Source of the DNA: Cytophagaceae bacterium
GTDB taxonomy: Bacteria; Bacteroidota; Bacteroidia; Cytophagales; Cytophagaceae
Assembly: GCA_021151805.1 (NCBI GenBank)
Contig: JAGKWN010000004.1
Coordinates: 14,657 to 78,656 of the forward strand
Direction of reading: 5' to 3'
DNA: 64,000 nucleotides
The notes beneath the pieces were generated by a model, which worked only from the letters and a program-made list of their open reading frames with translations, had not been told where the DNA came from and ran no database searches. Positions 8,850 to 16,651 of the stretch are shown here, in pieces. Within the stretch, counting starts at the first letter, position 1; each line of letters opens with the position of its first letter. Both the position numbers and the translations under genes were made by a program.

Positions 8850-10274
8850 ATGAATACATACGAATACGATGCAGTTGTGGTAGGTTCGGGTCCGAATGGA
8901 TTAGCGGCAGCTATTACCCTGCAGCGGAAAGGTCTTTCTGTGTTGGTGCTTGAAGCAAAGGATACGATTGGTGGTGGACTTCGTACCAAAGAATTAACCC
9001 TTCCCGGATTCAGGCACGACGTGTGTTCGGCTATTCATCCCATGGCTGTCGGTTCTCCCTTTTTTGCAGAGTTACCTTTGCAGGAATTCGGGTTGAAGTT
9101 TGTGCATGCACCTCTGGCCGCCGCACACCCTTTTGATAAAGGCGAAGCTGCAATTCTTTCACGCTCGCTTGAAGAAACGGCCGATTCATTGGGTATTGAT
9201 AAACATGCGTATTTGAAATTAATTAAACCCTTAGTGAAAAGCTGGCCGGATATAGCGGCGGATGCTATGGGGCCGCTGCGCTTTCCTAAACATCCCTTAC
9301 AGATGGCTGCATTCGGTATGAATGCATTACGCTCCGCAGATTGTATTTCGAAACGGTTTAAAACAGAAAAGGCAAAAGGTTTATGGGCCGGTATGTCTGC
9401 ACATGCCATTCAACCCCTTACCAATTGGGCTTCGGCAGCGATCGGCCTGGTATTGTCTGCCGTAGGCCATATACACGGCTGGCCCATTCCTGTTGGCGGT
9501 TCACAGTCCATTGCAGATGCGCTCGCCGCTTATTTTATTTCATTGGGTGGGAAAATTCAGACAGGAGTAGAAATTACCTCACTGAAGCAAATCCCTTTTT
9601 CAAAGGCCGTTTTGTTTGATGTAACACCCAAACAATTACTTCGCATTGCTGAAGAAGAATTTACCCCATTTTATAGAAAACAATTAGAGAAGTACCGCTA
9701 TGGCATGGGCGTATTCAAAATCGACTGGGCGCTGAGTGATCCTGTTCCTTTTAAATCGGCACCCTGCAGACAGGCTGGTACGGTGCATCTGGGGAATACG
9801 TTTAAAGAAATTGCTTTAAGCGAACAATTTTCTTCTTCCGGTGTGCATCCGGATAAGCCTTTTGTATTGCTTGCGCAGCAAAGCAGTTTTGATCAGACCC
9901 GTGCACCCGAAGGTAAACATACAGTGTGGGCATATTGCCATGTTCCAAATGGCTCTACCGTTGATATGACACAGGCAATTGAAAAACAGGTTGAACGGTT
10001 TGCGCCGGGCTTCAGAGATACAATCCTTGCGAAGCGTACCATGAACACACATCAGATCCAGGCATACAATCCCAATTATATTGGTGGAGATATCAATGGC
10101 GGCATTATTGATATCCGTCAATTGTATACCAGGCCTTCACTGAGCCTTTCTCCTTACCGCACTTCCAGGGCTGGAATATATATATGTTCTTCATCAACAC
10201 CTCCTGGCGGCGGTGTGCATGGGATGTGCGGATACCATGCTGCGCAAACTGTACTAAAAGATATTTTCAATTAA
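8850..10274 (+). CDS. Phytoene-desaturase-like FAD-dependent oxidoreductase (COG1233-type)
   Basis: A 474-residue flavoprotein. The N-terminus carries a Rossmann dinucleotide-binding motif, AVVVGSGPNGLAAAITLQRK (about residues 8-27), an acidic residue after the second strand (VLVLEAKDTIGGG), and the R-T-K-E-L-T-L-P-G-F-x-x-D segment typical of phytoene dehydrogenase-related proteins. The C-terminus has the family's final FAD-contacting segment SSSTPPGGGVHGMCGYHAA. No other carotenoid gene (crtB, crtY) is present here, so carotenoid desaturation is unlikely to be its role; COG1233 is a broad family acting on hydrophobic substrates. The 18 bp spacing after the last DoxX-like gene and 22 bp before the YeiH gene puts it in the same operon. 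The substrate is unknown; it may be linked to the redox function of the DoxX-like proteins. Confidence 0.85.
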   Translation: MNTYEYDAVVVGSGPNGLAAAITLQRKGLSVLVLEAKDTIGGGLRTKELTLPGFRHDVCSAIHPMAVGSPFFAELPLQEFGLKFVHAPLAAAHPFDKGEAAILSRSLEETADSLGIDKHAYLKLIKPLVKSWPDIAADAMGPLRFPKHPLQMAAFGMNALRSADCISKRFKTEKAKGLWAGMSAHAIQPLTNWASAAIGLVLSAVGHIHGWPIPVGGSQSIADALAAYFISLGGKIQTGVEITSLKQIPFSKAVLFDVTPKQLLRIAEEEFTPFYRKQLEKYRYGMGVFKIDWALSDPVPFKSAPCRQAGTVHLGNTFKEIALSEQFSSSGVHPDKPFVLLAQQSSFDQTRAPEGKHTVWAYCHVPNGSTVDMTQAIEKQVERFAPGFRDTILAKRTMNTHQIQAYNPNYIGGDINGGIIDIRQLYTRPSLSLSPYRTSRAGIYICSSSTPPGGGVHGMCGYHAAQTVLKDIFN

Positions 10275-10296
10275 AATTTAATAGCATAAAATTCGC

Positions 10297-11565
10297 ATGA
10301 CACAGACTGATAAAAATGTAAGAATAGCATTGCATGAAGATTGGGTAGTAGTATTACTTGGGTTCTTGGTTATTGGTGCAGCATTACTGCATATCTTACC
10401 GGCGCCGCCTTCTTATTCATGGGCCAATGTTGATGAGCTGACAGGTAAAATACTTACCGGAGAAAATTTTTACAAAATAGGAATCCAATTTGTATTTGTA
10501 TTGGCCATTGCCGGCATTGGATACTTTTTGAACAACAAACCGCTGCAGGCATTTCTCACCATTGTGTTTCCGGTATTGTATGTACTGACTATTATTGCGC
10601 TGATTATTTCCGGTTATAAAGGAATGAAAGATCTTGGCCTGGAAGCTGTTATTTTCAGTTTATTGATTGGCTTGCTAATCCGTAATATTTTCGGCATACC
10701 GCAATGGTTTCGTTCGTTGCTCAATGGAGAAGTGTTTGTAAAGATTGGTTTGGTACTCCTGGGTACCAGCGTTATTTTTTGTGATATCCTGAAAGCCGGA
10801 TCACTTGGCTTGATACAAGCTTTGTTAGTAGTAGTGAGTGTATGGTACTTTGCTTATTGGCTTTGCCGCAAATTAAAAATTGATGATGAACTTTCGTTGA
10901 TGATCTCCAGTGCCGTTTCTATATGCGGTGTATCTGCTGCAATTGCGACGGCAGGTGCCATCAAAGGAGATACAAAAAAACTTTCCTATGTAGTTTCACT
11001 GGTTCTTGTAACTGCTATTCCCATGATGATCTTTATGCCCTTGCTGGCAAATTATCTTGGCTTGTCGCAGGAAGAAACCGGAGCGTGGTTGGGTGGTACC
11101 ATTGATACAACAGGTGCAGTGGTTGCTTCCGGATCATTGGTAGGTGAGGTTGCACTCAAGATCAGTACGATCGTAAAATTTTCACAGAATGTATTGCTGG
11201 GAGCCGCGGCATTTGCAATCAGTATCTACTGGAGTTACAACAAGAACGCTGCAGTCGGACAACAGGTAGAAAAGCCAACACTGAACCTGATCTGGGAACG
11301 CTTTCCGAAATTCGTATTAGGTTTTGTTGCTGCGTCTCTTTTATTTTCTTTCATACTTTCTCCTGATATAGTTGCAGAAGTAAAAGATGGATTGAAAAAT
11401 ATTCAATTACTTTGGTTTGTATTGGCGTTTACCAGCATCGGACTTGAAACAAAATTTTCTGATATGTTCAACCAGCAAAGCAGGAAACCACTAATTGCTT
11501 TTTTAACAGCACAGAGCTTTAATATTATTGTTACACTTATCATAGCAGTATTATTATTTAATTGA
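10297..11565 (+). CDS. YeiH family (UPF0324) inner-membrane protein, putative anion exporter
   Basis: A 422-residue polytopic membrane protein with about ten to twelve hydrophobic segments. It shows family signatures: SLLIGLLIRNIFGIPQW, then KIGLVLLGTSVIFCDILKAG, SAVSICGVSAAIATAGAIKG and GGTIDTTGAVVASGSLVGE. UPF0324 proteins are annotated as putative sulfate exporters, but transport has rarely been shown directly. It is the last gene of the long rightward operon and ends tail to tail with a TauE/SafE gene, another family linked with sulfur-oxyanion export. Taken with the DoxX-like genes upstream, a role in sulfur compound metabolism is possible but is inference only. Confidence 0.85.
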   Translation: MTQTDKNVRIALHEDWVVVLLGFLVIGAALLHILPAPPSYSWANVDELTGKILTGENFYKIGIQFVFVLAIAGIGYFLNNKPLQAFLTIVFPVLYVLTIIALIISGYKGMKDLGLEAVIFSLLIGLLIRNIFGIPQWFRSLLNGEVFVKIGLVLLGTSVIFCDILKAGSLGLIQALLVVVSVWYFAYWLCRKLKIDDELSLMISSAVSICGVSAAIATAGAIKGDTKKLSYVVSLVLVTAIPMMIFMPLLANYLGLSQEETGAWLGGTIDTTGAVVASGSLVGEVALKISTIVKFSQNVLLGAAAFAISIYWSYNKNAAVGQQVEKPTLNLIWERFPKFVLGFVAASLLFSFILSPDIVAEVKDGLKNIQLLWFVLAFTSIGLETKFSDMFNQQSRKPLIAFLTAQSFNIIVTLIIAVLLFN

Positions 11566-11598
11566 TCGGAAGAAATAGGAGTGATGGCAGATCTATAA

Positions 11599-11634
11599 AA
11601 CAGCTACGTGTGTGAGTAGTCAAACGTAGCTGTT
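11599..11634. terminator. Bidirectional hairpin between yeiH-like and tauE-like genes
   Basis: Arms aacagctacgt and acgtagctgtt form a perfect 11 bp inverted repeat around a 14-base loop between two convergent genes. The right arm overlaps the last codons of the leftward TauE/SafE gene. The flanks are A/T-rich on both sides, as expected for termination in both directions. Confidence 0.6.
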
Positions 11635-12735
11635 GAATAAAAATACCATACTAAAAAAATGATTAAAATACTCCGACACAATTTTGTAATCAGCACTGAT
11701 AAAAGTATCTATACTAAAGAAGATCACAATGCTGCCTAATAATACACTCACTGCTGTCCGGTTAATTTTTGAAGCCGCGAGTGATGTGAATGGGTAAGCA
11801 ATTATACCGCCAATGATTAATCCAAGGATTGCCTGCCACCCGGAGAAATTTCCAAAATAGATAAAAGTTACCGCGGCAGACATGGCAACAAAAAATTCCA
11901 CAATGTTTACTGAGCCGACAGTAAGCGTAGTGACTCTTCCTTTTTGTAATAAGTTTGATGTTACAATGGGGCCCCAGCCGCCACCGCCAATGGAATCAAT
12001 AAACCCGCCAAGTACGGCCAGCCAGCTGATAAGTTTTACTCTTCTTTTCTCCTGCGGCTTTCTAAAGGGTTTTAGTAAGATTAAAACGCCAAGCAGCAGT
12101 AAGTAGAGTGCAATAAATGGTTTGATGATGTCATTGTTCAGTATGGCTGATAATAACCATGCTCCTAATACAGAACCTGCAATACCTGGAATCAAAAGAC
12201 TTCTGAATAATTTCTGATTCAGACTTCTAAATCGTAAATGCAAAATACCCGATGCACCGGTGTTAAATGATTTTGCAATATGCACCGTTGCACTTGTATA
12301 TGCAGGTGTAAGGCCTAAACCCAGTAGGAATGAACTACAGGCTACGCCATAGCCCATACCGAGTATGCCATCCAGCAGTTGTGTGACGATTCCAATGCCA
12401 ATAAATAATAAAAGATCTTTTGTGAATACGGTGCTGATGAAAGATAATAGTGTATTTGAAAGATCAACCTGGTCGAAATCTATCGTGTATGAAATAAAAA
12501 ATGCCAGTGCTACCCAGATAACTGTAACCCCGGCTAAAAATTTTATGTATGGACTTCTTGAATTAAGTCTGTTAAGTGTTTGATTGAATTTTGAATTGGT
12601 TTCACTTGTTGCCTCCTCTTGTTCCAGCGCATGAATCTCGTCCTGTAGCTGATACAGGTCCATTTCATCTACACCGAAGGCTCCCTGCGGAATCCGCTCT
12701 ATTTCATTTTCTTCTGTATTTATTTTTTTATTCAT
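11620..12735 (-). CDS. TauE/SafE family membrane permease (sulfite exporter family) with N-terminal extension
   Basis: A 371-residue membrane protein. Residues 1-60 form a hydrophilic, acidic extension (EIHALEQEEATSETN and similar), unusual because most family members start almost directly with a helix. Eight or so hydrophobic segments follow, with the family's two repeated halves: LLDGILGMGYGVACSSFLL with SATVHIAKSFNTGASG in the first, and LGGFIDSIGGGGWGPIVTSN with VGSVNIVEFFVA in the second. Members are implicated in export of sulfite, sulfoacetate or similar anions. Its gene lies 14 bp downstream of a zinc-ribbon protein gene on the same strand, so the two are probably co-transcribed. It converges on the YeiH gene. 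The transported anion is unknown. Confidence 0.88.
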   Translation of the reverse strand: MNKKINTEENEIERIPQGAFGVDEMDLYQLQDEIHALEQEEATSETNSKFNQTLNRLNSRSPYIKFLAGVTVIWVALAFFISYTIDFDQVDLSNTLLSFISTVFTKDLLLFIGIGIVTQLLDGILGMGYGVACSSFLLGLGLTPAYTSATVHIAKSFNTGASGILHLRFRSLNQKLFRSLLIPGIAGSVLGAWLLSAILNNDIIKPFIALYLLLLGVLILLKPFRKPQEKRRVKLISWLAVLGGFIDSIGGGGWGPIVTSNLLQKGRVTTLTVGSVNIVEFFVAMSAAVTFIYFGNFSGWQAILGLIIGGIIAYPFTSLAASKINRTAVSVLLGSIVIFFSIDTFISADYKIVSEYFNHFFSMVFLFNSYV

Positions 12736-12749
12736 AGCTGGTAAGTAGT

Positions 12750-13178
12750 TTAATTATTTGCCGTTCGAAACGGATTGGTTACTTCTATAAAATCACCTTC
12801 CATTTTTGAGAGCTCTTCTGTTTTGAAATGGCTCTTTATTTTATGCAGGTATTCCCACAACGGCTCATAGTATTTGTGTTGTGTTTGTTTTTGAAATTCT
12901 TCAATTGTAACACGGTTATTGTTTTTTAATAATAATGACCATGCAATGAAGAAATAAGAGATAGGCAGCTTACTGCCTTCCAGTATGGTTCCGCTGCGCA
13001 ACGTTGTTCTGAATTTGCAGGAGTGACATTGAAACTGACTTTTACCGGCCAGCCAGTAGTGCTTTGTGTGGCCGCATTTTTTGCAGGCGATACCTTCTTT
13101 TATCCTTAATTTTTTGAAAGCTTCTATGGCATTTTTCTCATCTGTGAAAACATTGTTCCATGTAGTGTTCTGCGTCAT
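12750..13178 (-). CDS. Orphan IS1595-type transposase zinc-ribbon protein lacking the catalytic domain
   Basis: A 142-residue protein. Cysteines 32, 35, 51 and 54 form a zinc ribbon (CKKCG ... CHSCK). The segment TTLRSGTILEGSKLPISYFF, the W-S-L-L-L-K-N-N-N-R-V-T stretch and the helical EYLHKIKSHF stretch match the N-terminal zinc-ribbon and linker of IS1595-family transposases. In those enzymes the chain continues into the DDE domain with a G-x-V-E-V-D-E motif; here it reads E-G-D-F-I-E-V-T-N-P-F and stops 8 residues after that V, so the first catalytic aspartate and all that follows are missing. No terminal inverted repeats or other transposase part are visible. Being intact in frame and 14 bp upstream of the permease gene, it may be a domesticated DNA-binding regulator, or a remnant. 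Both views are inference. Confidence 0.75.
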   Translation of the reverse strand: MTQNTTWNNVFTDEKNAIEAFKKLRIKEGIACKKCGHTKHYWLAGKSQFQCHSCKFRTTLRSGTILEGSKLPISYFFIAWSLLLKNNNRVTIEEFQKQTQHKYYEPLWEYLHKIKSHFKTEELSKMEGDFIEVTNPFRTANN

Positions 13179-13512
13179 ATGTGTACCGTTTATGTAAAGC
13201 GAATATAATTCAAATATAATAAACTATATAATCTCTATCATTATAGTATAGTATATTTTAGTGGTACGATATCCAAACTTGGATGAATGGGAGATGCGCC
13301 GAAATGTTTGATTTTACTGTATTTGGAGGCTTTTTAAATATATAATTTTCAGGAAGCATAAAAACAAACAATAAAATTGGGTACAATTCCCAAAATGGAA
13401 TTTTATTGAACAGGCAGATATCGTAAGAAAATATCCCCTAAAAATGACTACATTTTACAATGAGTAGGCAATTCGTTTTTGTCTGCCAGAAAATTTTTCA
13501 ACTAAAAAAACT
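13179..13512. other. Intergenic region of 334 bp, AT-rich, divergent promoter zone
   Basis: No coding frame is supported here. The stretch separates two divergent genes, so it should hold promoters for both. It contains a T/A-rich run near 13240-13260, a short dyad (atcca aact tggat) at 13271-13284, and a nested dyad near 13370-13410 in which ttggg/cccaa arms lie inside aataaaatt/aattttatt arms. No riboswitch-like fold could be recognised. Confidence 0.5.
13211..13218 (-). promoter_or_regulatory. Possible Bacteroidota -7 box upstream of the zinc-ribbon gene
   Basis: On the minus strand this reads TATATTTG, matching TAnnTTTG, the -7 consensus of the Bacteroidota primary sigma factor. It lies 33 bp before the start codon. 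No TTG at the expected -33 distance was found, so the call is weak. Confidence 0.3.
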
Positions 13513-14073
13513 ATGAAGACAGAATTGGAAAAAATGCTTGCGGGGGAATTGTATCTGGCGAATGATTCCGTTTTGCTGGAGATGCGGAATCGGGCCCGCG
13601 CATTATTTATGGAATACAATACAACGTTGAATGAGCAGATACAGGAACGTAAGGCTATCCTGAAAAGCCTGCTCAGCGCTATGGGGGAGAATATCGATAT
13701 TCAGCCGCCGTTTTTTTGCGACTATGGTGCGCATATCCGGCTTGGAAGTAATGTATTTATTAATTACAACTGCACCATTTTAGATTGCGCACTGGTAACG
13801 TTGGGCAACAATGTTTTTATAGGTCCGAATGTGAGTTTGTATGCAGCTTACCATCCCGTGATAGCATCGGAACGAATCAAAGGACCCGAGCTTGCGGGCC
13901 CGATTACGATCAACGACAATGTATGGCTGGCAGGAAATGTAGTGATTTGCCAGGGAGTAACCATTGGCGAAAATACCACCATTGGTGCGGGAAGTGTCGT
14001 GACAAGGGATATACCGGCCAATGTATTTGCAGCAGGCAATCCGTGTAAAGTGATCCGGCAGCTGGAATCGTAA
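13513..14073 (+). CDS. Maltose/galactoside O-acetyltransferase family protein (left-handed beta-helix)
   Basis: A 186-residue protein of the usual family length. Residues 1-55 match the Mac N-terminal domain (M-L-A-G-E-L-Y at 8-14). The rest is a hexapeptide-repeat beta-helix: IRLGSNVFINYNCTILDCA, LVTLGNNVFIGPNVSLYAA, then ITINDNVWLAGNVVICQGV and TIGENTTIGAGSVVTRDIP, ending in the typical A-x-G-N-P-C-K-V-I-R. His114 in A-A-Y-H-P-V corresponds to the catalytic histidine of LacA/Maa enzymes. These enzymes transfer acetyl from acetyl-CoA to sugar hydroxyls in the cytoplasm; the physiological acceptor here is not known. It stands alone, divergent from the zinc-ribbon gene and convergent with a TPR membrane protein gene. 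Confidence 0.92.
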   Translation: MKTELEKMLAGELYLANDSVLLEMRNRARALFMEYNTTLNEQIQERKAILKSLLSAMGENIDIQPPFFCDYGAHIRLGSNVFINYNCTILDCALVTLGNNVFIGPNVSLYAAYHPVIASERIKGPELAGPITINDNVWLAGNVVICQGVTIGENTTIGAGSVVTRDIPANVFAAGNPCKVIRQLES

Positions 14074-14094
14074 AAGTCTGATAGTAGTTAACAA

Positions 14095-14159
14095 AACCCT
14101 CCAGGAGTTATTAAAAATAGATTCTGACATTACCACAGTGTCAAAACTCTTGGAGGGTT
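14095..14159. terminator. Long inverted repeat between convergent genes
   Basis: Arms aaccctccaggagtt (14095-14109) and aactcttggagggtt (14145-14159) pair over 15 bp with one G-T wobble, around a 35-base centre that holds its own short tgaca/tgtca dyad. It sits between the convergent acetyltransferase and TPR-protein genes, so bidirectional termination is likely. The long centre is unusual for a simple terminator. Confidence 0.55.
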
Positions 14160-14188
14160 GGAGTGATTGGCAAAATAATATCGAATGA

Positions 14189-15868
14189 TTAAGGCATCGC
14201 TATGATCTGTTTCTCCAGACCTTCCGGAACACCTGATTTATCAGCCTTCCATTGATTGATATAATCCAGCGCTTTTTGTTTTTTGCCTTGTTCCATTAAA
14301 AGTAACAATAAATTATTTTTTGCCTGCATGAAACCAGGTGCTATTCGTGTACATGCCTCTAGGTAAGATTCAGCTTTTTCTTTATCTCCTTTTTCAAAAT
14401 TTACTTTTGCCAATTCAAATACATTGTCGATAAAACCCGGATGAAGTTTTTCTTCTTTCAACAGATAATATTCCGCTCTTGGATCTTTACTGTTTTTATT
14501 CAGGAGATTTTTTGCAAAATAAAAATTGGCATAACGTTCGGTTGAATCTATCTGCAACGCTTCACGGATTTCCTTTTCAGAATCGCCGAATTTTCCTTTA
14601 TTAAAATATTTGACACCTAACAGCTTATGGGCATAGCTGGAAGAAGGGCTATCTGCAACTGCATTTTCCCAGAACGTAATTTCGTTTTTAAATTTCTGCT
14701 GGTGATTGAAATTGATGATCACAAATACCAGGCAAACGCACAGGCTAGACCAGAAGATTGTTTTGGCCTGCGCTGCGTTTTGATCTGCAAATAAAATCGT
14801 TTGCTGAAGTAATAAGAAAATACCAATGATTGGTAAATACAAACGATGTTCGAAAGCTTGTTCGTTAACCTGCGCGGGCACAAAGAAAGCTGGCAATAGA
14901 AACAATGCAAACCAACTAAAGCCAAACAGGATCATCTTCTTGTCTGACTGCTTGTTCATGAACAGCAATACACATAATAAAAGTAATGCCACGATACCAT
15001 ATACAATACTGGTGTCTGCCTGCATCGGGAATACAGATAAATTAAAAGGCAGTAAAGATTTACCAATGTACTGGATGAACAAAGGCAATCTGTTTATAAA
15101 GCCGGTTGCGTATTCAGATAAGGTAGGTTTGATAATAGGTTCAATGGAAATACTTCGCATATAAAACCATACCGCGCCAAGTACAAACCAGCCTGCAATA
15201 AATAGCGCATATGTTTTGATGGATGATTTTGTAAATAAAAACAAATACGCCATGCACATGACCGGCAGGATGACACCTGATTCTTTTGTATACAAGGCAA
15301 ATGCCAGAGAAATAAAATGAACAGGAAGCCAAAACCATTTTCCCGTTTCGTAATAACGGATCAGACTGATGAAACCTGCCAGTACAAATGTAGTAAGCAT
15401 AGAATCGTTTCTTCCCGGAATCCATACAACGGCTTGTGATAATACAGGATGTACTGCAAATAGTAAGGTAAGAATGAAGCTTACATCGTTACGGAATTTT
15501 AATACCTTGAAAAGCTGGTATAGCAGCACACAAGAGCTAAGGTGGAAGAACAGGTTGGTAAGATGGTAACCAAATAATTTACCAGTTAGGAGTTTGTTAA
15601 ACATGAAAGATACCATCAACAAAGGACGGTAGTATGAATCGTCTTTTTCAAAAAACACACCTCTGAAAAACAAATGGCCGAAGTTTTTTCCTTTGGAGAA
15701 TAGATCATGAAAATCATTAATAAAAATACTGTCGTCGAGCTGGGTTAAACCAAAATGCAGAGATTTGATGTATAGCAGTACACAAACCACAAGGATAATA
15801 CTGACAGGATATGCAATTACTATAAACGGACTTTTGGTATTTGCTTGATCAATAGTCTTTTTTTTCAT
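14189..15868 (-). CDS. GT-C type membrane protein with C-terminal TPR repeats (TMTC-like)
   Basis: A 559-residue protein. A first helix (about 14-32) is followed by a loop with an acidic pair, T-Q-L-D-D-S, then Y-Y-R-P-L-L-M-V-S, F-G-Y-H-L-T-N-L-F-F-H and FAVHPVLSQAVVWIPGRNDS. This arrangement of early D-D and R-P-L, with H-P-V-x-x-x-x-V-x-W-I-x-G-R, is that of TMTC-type protein glycosyltransferases using lipid-linked sugars. About ten helices run to residue 385, and residues 388-559 form TPR repeats (A-H-K-L-L-G-V-K-Y-F-N-K-G-K and later units). A role in glycosylation at the outer face of the inner membrane is inferred. It stands alone, convergent with the acetyltransferase gene. Confidence 0.75.
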   Translation of the reverse strand: MKKKTIDQANTKSPFIVIAYPVSIILVVCVLLYIKSLHFGLTQLDDSIFINDFHDLFSKGKNFGHLFFRGVFFEKDDSYYRPLLMVSFMFNKLLTGKLFGYHLTNLFFHLSSCVLLYQLFKVLKFRNDVSFILTLLFAVHPVLSQAVVWIPGRNDSMLTTFVLAGFISLIRYYETGKWFWLPVHFISLAFALYTKESGVILPVMCMAYLFLFTKSSIKTYALFIAGWFVLGAVWFYMRSISIEPIIKPTLSEYATGFINRLPLFIQYIGKSLLPFNLSVFPMQADTSIVYGIVALLLLCVLLFMNKQSDKKMILFGFSWFALFLLPAFFVPAQVNEQAFEHRLYLPIIGIFLLLQQTILFADQNAAQAKTIFWSSLCVCLVFVIINFNHQQKFKNEITFWENAVADSPSSSYAHKLLGVKYFNKGKFGDSEKEIREALQIDSTERYANFYFAKNLLNKNSKDPRAEYYLLKEEKLHPGFIDNVFELAKVNFEKGDKEKAESYLEACTRIAPGFMQAKNNLLLLLMEQGKKQKALDYINQWKADKSGVPEGLEKQIIAMP

Positions 15869-15996
15869 GAATAGATCAGTAATGATGGACTGTAAATTAA
15901 TTTTAGGTAAATCCGGTATTCAAGATAGATACTTCTATTGAATACTCAAAAAATGTGATAATTTAGGCATGTCATTTTTTTGAAAAAACTGAACCT

Positions 15997-16551
15997 ATGT
16001 TGGATAATCGTTTTAATTATATCAATGTTCCGGGTCTGGGTGGCTCGGGAGAGTATCATTGGCAGACTTTCTGGGAAGAAGCATATCCGTCTATTCATCG
16101 TGTTGAACAGGCTGACTGGGATCACCCCGTGTGTTCTACCTGGGTGAACAAATTGCAGTTAACCGTCGAAAAGCACAGCAGCAAACCTGTCGTGCTGATT
16201 GCCCACAGCCTGGGTTGTTGTGTGATTATACATGCGCTGGCGCAGCATAAACTTAAAGGTATTGCCGGTGCTTTTTTAGTTGCCATGCCTGATGTTTACC
16301 AGCATGATTTTCCAAAAGAGTGCATTGGCTTTAATCCCTTACCGGAAATTAAAATTCCTTTTCCATCGCTTGTAGTCGCCAGCGAAAATGATCCTTACAT
16401 TACTGCACCGAAATTAAAGGCATGGGCAGATATTTTTGGGTCAGCATTTGTTTCGGTTGGTGAACGCGAACACATTGGCACAGCCGCTAAGCTGGAGTAT
16501 TGGGAAGAAGGGCAGGAGTTGTTTAAAAATTTCCTGAAAAAACTTAAATAA
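15997..16551 (+). CDS. RBBP9/YdeN family alpha/beta hydrolase
   Basis: A 184-residue small serine hydrolase of typical family length. The nucleophile elbow is A-H-S-L-G-C with Ser71. The likely acid is Asp132 in A-S-E-N-D-P-Y and the likely base is His159 in E-R-E-H-I-G. The N-terminal V-P-G-L-G-G-S-G-E-Y-H-W-Q motif and D-W-D-H-P are also characteristic of the RBBP9/YdeN (DUF1234) family. It is expected to be cytoplasmic, as no signal peptide is seen. Substrates of this family are mostly unknown; esterase or aminopeptidase-like activity has been proposed. It is monocistronic, ending before a strong terminator shared with the convergent nucleoid-protein gene. Confidence 0.9.
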   Translation: MLDNRFNYINVPGLGGSGEYHWQTFWEEAYPSIHRVEQADWDHPVCSTWVNKLQLTVEKHSSKPVVLIAHSLGCCVIIHALAQHKLKGIAGAFLVAMPDVYQHDFPKECIGFNPLPEIKIPFPSLVVASENDPYITAPKLKAWADIFGSAFVSVGEREHIGTAAKLEYWEEGQELFKNFLKKLK

Positions 16552-16564
16552 AAAGTAACGGATA

Positions 16565-16612
16565 AAATGCAATCGCCCACAGTTTTATTGAAAACTGTGG
16601 GCGATTGCATTT
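16565..16612. terminator. Perfect 22 bp palindromic terminator between convergent genes
   Basis: The arms, starting aaatgcaatcgcccacag, are perfectly complementary over 22 bp with a four-base loop (attg). The stem ends in A/T pairs on both sides, giving a U-run in either direction. It separates the RBBP9-like and nucleoid-protein genes. Confidence 0.85.
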
Positions 16613-16651
16613 GAGTTAAGCTTTCTGCATTAGGCTTTAAGCCTTCAGCGT

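Noticed and set aside
12750..13178. Intact insertion sequence at the zinc-ribbon gene
   Set aside because: There is no DDE domain, no terminal inverted repeats and no target duplication that could be seen.
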